Shown piece after piece: positions 25,654 through 31,343 of a DNA stretch of 31,343 nucleotides (its first letter is position 1; every line of letters begins with the position of its first letter). Below the pieces are notes generated by a model. The model had not been told where the DNA came from. It saw only the letters and a program-made list of their open reading frames with translations, and did no database searches. The DNA comes from Zoogloea sp. (GTDB taxonomy: Bacteria; Pseudomonadota; Gammaproteobacteria; Burkholderiales; Rhodocyclaceae). A program made the position numbers and the translations under genes. Location of the stretch: positions 1 to 31,343 of the forward strand of contig JAEUNV010000142.1 in the NCBI GenBank assembly GCA_016790385.1, read 5' to 3'.

Positions 25654-26835
25654 ATGACCGACCAAAGCGATCAGACCCTGCCAAGGGTGCTGATCATCGA
25701 TGATTCACGGATGGTGCGTGCATCCATCATTCGACATGTGCGCGACCGCTTCGAAGTTCGGGAAGAGGCTGATGGTGAGGCCGGCTGGCAGACGCTAATG
25801 GTGGACCCCACCATCCAGGCGGTGATTACCGATATCGGCATGCCTCGCCTGGATGGATATGGTTTGCTCGAGCGTATCCGTAAAAGCCGCATCTCGCGCA
25901 TCAACACCCTTCCCGTGGTAGTCATCTCCGGCGACGACGAGCCGGACGTCCGCGTCAAGGCGAAGAGTGCCGGGGCCACGGACTTCATTTCCAAGAGCAT
26001 CGGAAACGTTGAGCTTTTGGCCCGCCTTGAGGCCTTGACCCAGCTTGCGCGAACCCAGCGGGATCTGGAAGAGAGCAGGGCAGCCCTTGCCACCGCGAGT
26101 GCCACGGATCCCGCTTCCGGGTTGGCGACTCCCTCCTATCTCCACCATCACGCCGCCCAGGAGCTCTCCCTGGCCCAACGGCGCCACGGTGATCTCTCGG
26201 TGATGGTCATCGAGATTGATCAGTTTGACAGCCTGATCGCTCGGTATGGGGCGCATGTGGCACAGTTGGTCAATCGCAAACTGTCCAAGATCCTGGCTAC
26301 CAAACTGCGCCAGGAGGACACGGTGGCTGAACTGGCGCCGGCCCGTTTTGTGATCGTTTCGCCTGCCACCAACATGGATGGGGCCTGCGCCTTTGCCATG
26401 CGTTTGCGCGCGGCCATCGACCATATCGTGATGACCTACCGCGAGGAGCGCATCCGTATCCAGATCACCATCGGTCTGGCCGCGGCTGAACCTGGCAGGA
26501 TCCAGACTGTCAGCCACCTGATTGGTACTGCGGTTCAGCGCATTGCCATGGGCAGGGCGGCGGGCGGCAACAAGGTGATGGGTGAGAGCGGCGAAGTCAC
26601 CGCCGAAATGGTGAGTGCTCCGGTGAGCACGCCTGTCAGTATCGACCAGTATCTCTTGCAGCTGCGTACCGCAGGCCTCGACCCACGCCTACGTAAGCAG
26701 CTTCCCGATGCCATACGGACACTCTTGCCGTTGCTGGAGTTGATAGAATCCGAATTCCCTTCCGGTCTGCCGCTTGCCACCCTCGCGCGCGTTGCAGGAA
26801 CCGGTCTGGTAAGTGCAGCACCCAAAGGCGAATAA
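25654..26835 (+). CDS. response regulator with degenerate GGDEF domain
   Basis: The 393-residue protein starts with a receiver domain: acidic pair Asp16/Asp17, phospho-acceptor Asp60 in VITDIGMP, Ser92 and Lys114 in FISKS, so it should be phosphorylatable. A GGDEF-like domain follows (about 150-310), with the DPASGLAT opening and Asp189 in VMVIEID retained. The GGDEF signature itself is replaced by ELAPARF (226-232), so diguanylate cyclase activity is not expected. The C-terminal 80 residues are an extra helical part without a recognised family. The ATG at 25654 has AGGCGAG upstream; a TTG at 25648 is in frame. No partner kinase is adjacent. The closest signalling neighbour is the HDOD gene on the other side of acuI. 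Confidence 0.88.
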   Translation: MTDQSDQTLPRVLIIDDSRMVRASIIRHVRDRFEVREEADGEAGWQTLMVDPTIQAVITDIGMPRLDGYGLLERIRKSRISRINTLPVVVISGDDEPDVRVKAKSAGATDFISKSIGNVELLARLEALTQLARTQRDLEESRAALATASATDPASGLATPSYLHHHAAQELSLAQRRHGDLSVMVIEIDQFDSLIARYGAHVAQLVNRKLSKILATKLRQEDTVAELAPARFVIVSPATNMDGACAFAMRLRAAIDHIVMTYREERIRIQITIGLAAAEPGRIQTVSHLIGTAVQRIAMGRAAGGNKVMGESGEVTAEMVSAPVSTPVSIDQYLLQLRTAGLDPRLRKQLPDAIRTLLPLLELIESEFPSGLPLATLARVAGTGLVSAAPKGE

Positions 26836-26905
26836 CTAGGCGGGCGCAACGACGCATCGCCATCCAACGCAGTGGTTTGACTATTCGAAAAAGGGAGAGG
26901 AACCC

Positions 26906-28801
26906 ATGGCTTCATACAAGGAATTTCACAAGCGCTCCGTCGAAGACCGTAATGGCTTCTGGGGAGAGCAGGCGCAACTGATCCACTGGAACAAAGCACC
27001 GGAGCAGGTTTACGATTTTTCCAAGCCGCCTTTCGTCAAATGGTTTGTCGGCGGCGAGACCAACCTCTGCTACAACGCGGTTGACCGGCATGCCGAGTCC
27101 AACCCCAACGGCAAGGCCTTGGTGTACATCTCCACCGAGACCGACGAGGAGAAGATCTACTCCTTCTCGGAGCTGCGCACCGAAGTCATGCGCATGGCGG
27201 CCATCTACCAGGAACTGGGCGTCAAGAAGGGCGACCGGGTCCTGATCTACATGCCGATGATCGCCGAGGCCTGCTTTGCGATGCTCGCCTGCACCCGCAT
27301 CGGTGCCATCCACTCGGTGGTGTTCGGCGGCTTTGCGTCCCATTCCCTGGCCACGCGGATCGACGATGCCAAGCCGACGGTCATCGTGTCCTCGGATGCG
27401 GGCATGCGCGGTGGCCGTCCGGTTCCGTACAAGCATCTGCTGGACGAAGCCATTGGTCTGGCCGAGCACAAGCCCGCTGCCGTGCTGATGGTCAATCGTG
27501 GGCTCGACAAGGACATGAACGTTGTCGCCGGACGTGACGTGGATTACGCCACCCTGCGCGCCAAACACATGGACGCCCAGGTGCCCGTCACCTGGCTCGA
27601 ATCTTCCGAGCCCAGCTACATCCTGTACACCTCCGGCACCACGGGTAAGCCGAAGGGCGTGCAACGTGACACCGGCGGCTACGCCGTGGCCCTGGCTGCT
27701 TCCATGAAGCACATCTACTGCGGCAACGCCGGGGAGACCTTCTTCTCCACGTCCGATATCGGTTGGGTGGTGGGCCACAGCTACATCATCTACGGCCCGC
27801 TGATCAACGGCATGGCCACGATCATGTATGAAGGCACCCCGCTGCGTCCCGATGCCGGCATCTGGTGGAAGATCTGTCAGGATCAGGAAGTCACCGTGAT
27901 GTTCAGCGCGCCGACCGCCATCCGCGTGCTCAAGAAGCAAGACCCGGCCTTCCTCAAGAAATACGACTTGTCCAAGCTGCGCGCCCTCTACTGCGCTGGC
28001 GAGCCGATGGATGAAACCTCCCACAAGTGGATGATGGACGAGCTGGGTATCCAGGTCATCGACCACTACTGGCAGACCGAAACCGGCTGGGCCATGCTGT
28101 CCCTGATGCCCGGCGTCGAGCCGCAGGAGGTGCAGCTCGGCTCCCCCGGCTTCCCGGTGTATGGCTACGATGTGCGCCTGTTCCGCGATGACGGTTCCGA
28201 GTGTGGCCCCAACGAAAAGGGCATCGTCGGTGTGGTGCCGCCGCTGCCGCCGGGCTGTCTGTCCACGGTGTGGGGTGACGACAAGCGCTTCGTTTCCACG
28301 TATTTCACCCTGTTCCAGGAGCCGCTGGTTTATTCGAGCTTCGACTGGGGCATCAAGGACGACGCCGGCTACTACAAGATCCTCGGCCGTACCGATGACG
28401 TGATCAACGTGGCCGGCCACCGTCTTGGCACCCGTGAGATCGAGGAAGCCGTTCAGGCCCACCCGGCGATTGCCGAGGTGGCTGTGGTTGGGGTGGCCGA
28501 TCAGCTCAAGGGTCAGATGCCCATGGCCTTCGCCGTGGTCAAGGATCCGGCTTCGGTGGATACCCCCGAAAAGGTGGTCGAACTCGAGAAGGCCGTCATG
28601 AAGTTGGTGGATGGCAGCCTCGGTGCCATCGCCCGCCCGGCTCGGGTGCACTTCATCTCCGGTCTGCCCAAGACCCGCTCCGGCAAGATGCTGCGTCGCT
28701 CCATCCAGGCGCTGGCTGAAGGCCGTGATCCGGGCGATCTGACCACCATCGAAGATCCGTCAACCCTCGAGCAGATCAAGACCGCACTGGCTGCCAAGTA
28801 A
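26906..28801 (+). CDS. prpE: propionate--CoA ligase
   Basis: PrpE activates propionate to propionyl-CoA through a propionyl-AMP intermediate. The 631-residue protein has the adenylate-forming signature TSGTTGKPKG (242-251), followed directly by VQRDTGGYAVAL, a stretch characteristic of PrpE rather than acetyl-CoA synthetase. YWQTETGW is the A5 motif, and the C-terminal GLPKTRSGKMLRR holds the catalytic lysine that is commonly acetylated for control. A strong GGGAGAGG precedes the ATG. Codon use is strongly biased to C-ending codons compared with neighbours, suggesting high expression. No prpB, prpC or prpD is nearby. A strong terminator follows. Confidence 0.94.
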   Translation: MASYKEFHKRSVEDRNGFWGEQAQLIHWNKAPEQVYDFSKPPFVKWFVGGETNLCYNAVDRHAESNPNGKALVYISTETDEEKIYSFSELRTEVMRMAAIYQELGVKKGDRVLIYMPMIAEACFAMLACTRIGAIHSVVFGGFASHSLATRIDDAKPTVIVSSDAGMRGGRPVPYKHLLDEAIGLAEHKPAAVLMVNRGLDKDMNVVAGRDVDYATLRAKHMDAQVPVTWLESSEPSYILYTSGTTGKPKGVQRDTGGYAVALAASMKHIYCGNAGETFFSTSDIGWVVGHSYIIYGPLINGMATIMYEGTPLRPDAGIWWKICQDQEVTVMFSAPTAIRVLKKQDPAFLKKYDLSKLRALYCAGEPMDETSHKWMMDELGIQVIDHYWQTETGWAMLSLMPGVEPQEVQLGSPGFPVYGYDVRLFRDDGSECGPNEKGIVGVVPPLPPGCLSTVWGDDKRFVSTYFTLFQEPLVYSSFDWGIKDDAGYYKILGRTDDVINVAGHRLGTREIEEAVQAHPAIAEVAVVGVADQLKGQMPMAFAVVKDPASVDTPEKVVELEKAVMKLVDGSLGAIARPARVHFISGLPKTRSGKMLRRSIQALAEGRDPGDLTTIEDPSTLEQIKTALAAK

Positions 28802-28822
28802 GCTGTCTGTTGCTCTATCAAT

Positions 28823-28856
28823 AAAACCGACCGGTCGTGAGACCGGTCGGTTTTTC
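28823..28856. terminator. strong bidirectional rho-independent terminator
   Basis: A perfect 14-bp stem (AAAACCGACCGGTC with GACCGGTCGGTTTT) around a GTGA loop is followed by T's on the plus strand and, because of the A-rich left arm, also by T's on the minus strand. It sits between the convergent prpE and glycosyltransferase genes, 22 bases after prpE and 40 bases from the other stop, and can serve both. Confidence 0.95.
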
Positions 28857-28896
28857 ATTTGAGCGAGCAGAATGCTTTCGTGTGGGGTCTTGCGGT

Positions 28897-30348
28897 TCAA
28901 TACCCCTGGAAATCCCGCAGCAGAAACACGTAGACCTCGCGTCGGAAATCCTTGTGGATAGGTACGACGACCTTGCCGAGTTTTTCGCTGGAAGCGAAGC
29001 GCGCCGCGATGTCGGGGATTTCGGCCTTGCGGCCAATGTAGAGAATGTCCCGGCCGCGTTTGTTGCTGAGGGTGGTCATCAGCTCATAGTGGTCGATGGG
29101 TGTTCCACCTGGATGCCAGGCGGCATATTCGGTGGGGTGCAGGCGGTAGACCAGGTGGGCGATGAGCTCGCGGTCTTCGGCCACCAGCACGCTGCCCGGG
29201 TGCTCGACCAGATAAGGACGCACGGCGTCAGCCAGATTGATCCAGCCGCGGGCACGCTTGAAGGGATCGTTCTTGGCCGTCAGCGCAATGCCGGCGGCTC
29301 GGGCCAGATCCGGCCAGTGGTAGGCGACGGTGGACGCAATGAGGTTGAAGGCGATCCCGGCAACGACCCAGCGTTTCCGTTCTTTCAGGAACACCGCTGG
29401 AACCAGCAGACAGGCCCCGATGAAAACGGGCGCAGCCCAGTTGCCATTAGCCCGGCCCGTAAGCGCCTGCAGGCTCACCAGCACCAGCAACGGCACGATG
29501 AAGATCAGCAGGGTGCGGTGGGCAGGTGTCTGGACGAGGCGGCGACCGCGGAGCAGTGCCCAGGCCAGCAGTATTCCCAGCACCGGGCCGAAGGACAGCC
29601 ATTGTGCGCCAAGGAATTCGCCAAGCTGGCCCGGATGGAGGCCGCGTTCACCGTGGCCGACCCGAGTGATCTCGGCGGTATGGCGGAAGGTGGGGAAGTC
29701 GTGGGCCCAGTTCCAGTAGAGGTTGGGTGACAGTACCCCAAAAGCCAGCAGCAGGGCTACCCAGGGTTGGGGGCGGGCCAGCCAGCGCCGGTGGCCTGGG
29801 TCGGTGATGATCAGCAGCAGGGCCGACGGCAGAAAGGCGGCCATGGTGTACTTGGACATCAGGCCGATGCCTATCACCGCGCCGCAGGCCAGCCAGTCAG
29901 CCCACCCGTCGCCGTCCAGGGCCCGCAGCAGAAAGAGCAGGGCCAGTGACCAGCACAACAGCAGCGGGGCATCGGTGGACACGAAAAGGCCCAGCGCGGC
30001 CACCAGGGGCATGGAAAGGAAGCCCAGACCGGCCCAGAAGCCGACTCGGGGTGAGTACAGACGGCGGCCCAACCCATACAGGCCAAACGCGGTGGCCGGG
30101 TAGAGCAGCAGGGAGGGCAGCTTGATGGCCACCAGTCCGTTGCCAAGCATTGCGGTGCTGGCAGCGATGAGCGCGGCGATCAGCGGTGGTTTGGAGTAAT
30201 AGCCCCAGTCCAGATTCTGGGACCAGCCCCAGTAGTAGGCCTCATCCACGTACAGGTCGATGCCCAGGTGGTTGATCACCCAGATCCGGTAGGCGGTGAG
30301 CAGGGCGGCGATGAGGGCCAGCGGCCCGACGAGGCTGCGGTCGCTCAT
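28897..30348 (-). CDS. GT39 family membrane glycosyltransferase (PMT/ArnT-like)
   Basis: The 483-residue protein has about ten to twelve membrane segments and the PMT_2/GT39 layout: an Asp-Glu pair in the first periplasmic loop (LYVDEAYYWGWSQNLDWGYYSKPPL, about 32-56) is the catalytic motif of the family, with the typical YYSKPPL next to it. A C-terminal soluble part (about 385-483) faces the periplasm. Such enzymes transfer a sugar from an undecaprenyl- or dolichyl-phosphate carrier to lipid A, protein or another lipid; the acceptor here is unknown. Its ATG overlaps the stop of the upstream GT39 gene by one base pattern (ATGA), so the two are translationally coupled. Confidence 0.88.
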   Translation of the reverse strand: MSDRSLVGPLALIAALLTAYRIWVINHLGIDLYVDEAYYWGWSQNLDWGYYSKPPLIAALIAASTAMLGNGLVAIKLPSLLLYPATAFGLYGLGRRLYSPRVGFWAGLGFLSMPLVAALGLFVSTDAPLLLCWSLALLFLLRALDGDGWADWLACGAVIGIGLMSKYTMAAFLPSALLLIITDPGHRRWLARPQPWVALLLAFGVLSPNLYWNWAHDFPTFRHTAEITRVGHGERGLHPGQLGEFLGAQWLSFGPVLGILLAWALLRGRRLVQTPAHRTLLIFIVPLLVLVSLQALTGRANGNWAAPVFIGACLLVPAVFLKERKRWVVAGIAFNLIASTVAYHWPDLARAAGIALTAKNDPFKRARGWINLADAVRPYLVEHPGSVLVAEDRELIAHLVYRLHPTEYAAWHPGGTPIDHYELMTTLSNKRGRDILYIGRKAEIPDIAARFASSEKLGKVVVPIHKDFRREVYVFLLRDFQGY

Positions 30349-31343
30349 GGCTTGATCCGCACCAGGGCGACTCCGCCTTCACGGAACAGGATGTCCGCCG
30401 GAGCATCGGCGGGCAGGCGGTCCACACGGGTGAGGGCCACCTGGCCCGCTTCGGGGTTGCCCTTGATGGTGATGGCCTGCCGATAGACGCTGAAGCTGGG
30501 CGCCGTGGTGAAGCGCCAGAACATCACGTCTTCGCCGAGCTCACGGGCTTTCAGGCCGGCGGCCTTGACCGGGCCTTGCGCCAGCTCGCCCGCGTAGGGG
30601 ACGACGATGCCGGCCAGCAGAATGACCTGCAAGGCGGCCGTGATGACCAGCTTGGGAATGAGCCCGATCCGGGGGAAGAACATGATGCCGACCCAGAGCA
30701 TCAGGCCACCGACTGTCGCCGCGATGTAGGCGCCGTCCGCCACCTCGAGGGCGCGTGCCAGTTGGGCGCGGTAGAAGCCGTCACCGAGGCTGCTATGGGC
30801 CAAGGCGTCAAACAGGTTTGGCAACAGTGGAAAGAGCAGGAGCAGCAGACCCGGTGCGATCAGATGCGGCCAGGTGCGGCGGGCCTCACTGGCATGCAGC
30901 CCGATCAGGATGAACAGCGGCGTGCACCCGTAGAGCACGTAGTGGGGCAGTTTGGTGCCGGAAAGGGAGAAAATGGCTAGCACAAAGCCGAACCAGATCC
31001 ACAGGAAGCGTCGGAGCGGATCATTCACATCACTGCGGACCCTTGCCAGGGCGTTGAAGAACAGGCCGCTCCATGGCAGCAGGAGAAGCGGTACGGCGAT
31101 CAGGTAATAGAACGCACTGCCGCCGTGGCCCTCCAGCGATCCGGAAAAGCGCTGGACGTTGTGGCGCATGATGAAGCCATCGATGAAGTCCTGGCCGTGG
31201 AGCGCGTAGGCGTAGGCGTACCAGGGGGCGGCGATGGCCGCCAGGATCAGCAGACCGAGGGGGTTGAAGACGGTGCGGAACCAGATTTTCCATTCGCCGC
31301 GGCTGGCACAGTAGAGCAGGCTCACCGTCCCCGGGACGATCAG
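30345..31343 (-). CDS. GT39 family membrane glycosyltransferase, C-terminal part (partial)
   Basis: The frame is open to the window edge, so the N-terminus is missing; 332 residues are visible. They hold several hydrophobic segments and a LSGTKLPHYVLYGCTPLFILIGLHA stretch, which corresponds to the KLPHY region typical of ArnT-like GT39 enzymes, followed by a short C-terminal soluble domain. The start motif with the Asp-Glu pair would lie outside the window. The stop overlaps the next gene's ATG. Two GT39 genes in tandem suggest a cell-envelope sugar-modification locus continuing beyond the right edge. Confidence 0.83.
   Translation of the reverse strand: MIVPGTVSLLYCASRGEWKIWFRTVFNPLGLLILAAIAAPWYAYAYALHGQDFIDGFIMRHNVQRFSGSLEGHGGSAFYYLIAVPLLLLPWSGLFFNALARVRSDVNDPLRRFLWIWFGFVLAIFSLSGTKLPHYVLYGCTPLFILIGLHASEARRTWPHLIAPGLLLLLFPLLPNLFDALAHSSLGDGFYRAQLARALEVADGAYIAATVGGLMLWVGIMFFPRIGLIPKLVITAALQVILLAGIVVPYAGELAQGPVKAAGLKARELGEDVMFWRFTTAPSFSVYRQAITIKGNPEAGQVALTRVDRLPADAPADILFREGGVALVRIKP

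Noticed and set aside
26912..28651. A long minus-strand open frame opposite prpE
   Set aside because: It is His/Gly/Val-rich with no domain pattern and mirrors the third-position GC bias of prpE.

Overview
The window is a gene-dense, high-GC stretch of bacterial chromosome that looks like Betaproteobacteria, probably Rhodocyclales (Azoarcus/Thauera-like). The pointers are an ispD-ispF pair, a RelA with a degenerate hydrolase domain, a PEP-CTERM exosortase substrate, an MtfA/host-attachment pair, HemP plus Bfd under a Fur box, and an HDOD protein. The taxonomic call is inference from gene content, not from a marker gene. I see no rRNA, tRNA, CRISPR array, transposase or integrase; this looks like core chromosome.

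Layout. 1-618: two TPM-domain genes, the first cut by the window edge. 629-3850 (-): a large membrane histidine kinase with about six PAS domains. 3959-5363 (+): tadA, a leaderless YkuD L,D-transpeptidase and a GNAT acetyltransferase. 5376-8565 (-): an AmmeMemoRadiSam operon (amrB-amrA-amrS) ending in an alpha/beta-hydrolase-fold protein whose catalytic Ser and His appear to be lost. 8614-9891 (-): a MgtC/DUF4010 membrane protein. 9954-11149 (+): ispD-ispF of the MEP isoprenoid pathway. 11196-13547 (-): a PEP-CTERM protein with a variant SEP signal, a host-attachment-type protein and MtfA. 13648-20011 (+): relA, a cation diffusion facilitator, yaaA, a DUF445 membrane protein and an M14 cytosolic-carboxypeptidase-like protein. 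20088-20554: a possible 19-residue leader ORF, a small orphan gene and a strong terminator, followed by about 345 bases without a convincing gene. 20900-21443 (-): bfd and hemP with a Fur box. 21652-23565 (+): the ABC-F ATPase uup. 23574-24461 (-): an HDOD protein. 24623-28801 (+): acuI, a response regulator with a ruined GGDEF site, and prpE, closed by a strong bidirectional terminator. 28897-31343 (-): two overlapping GT39 membrane glycosyltransferases, the upstream one running off the edge.

Functional links. hemP-bfd form an iron-responsive unit. acuI and prpE both lead to propionyl-CoA and could jointly handle acrylate or propionate. relA, the six-PAS kinase, the HDOD protein and the degenerate-GGDEF regulator are signalling parts. 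The least understood block is the AmmeMemoRadiSam operon, and its linked, apparently catalytically dead hydrolase-fold partner is the observation I would follow first.
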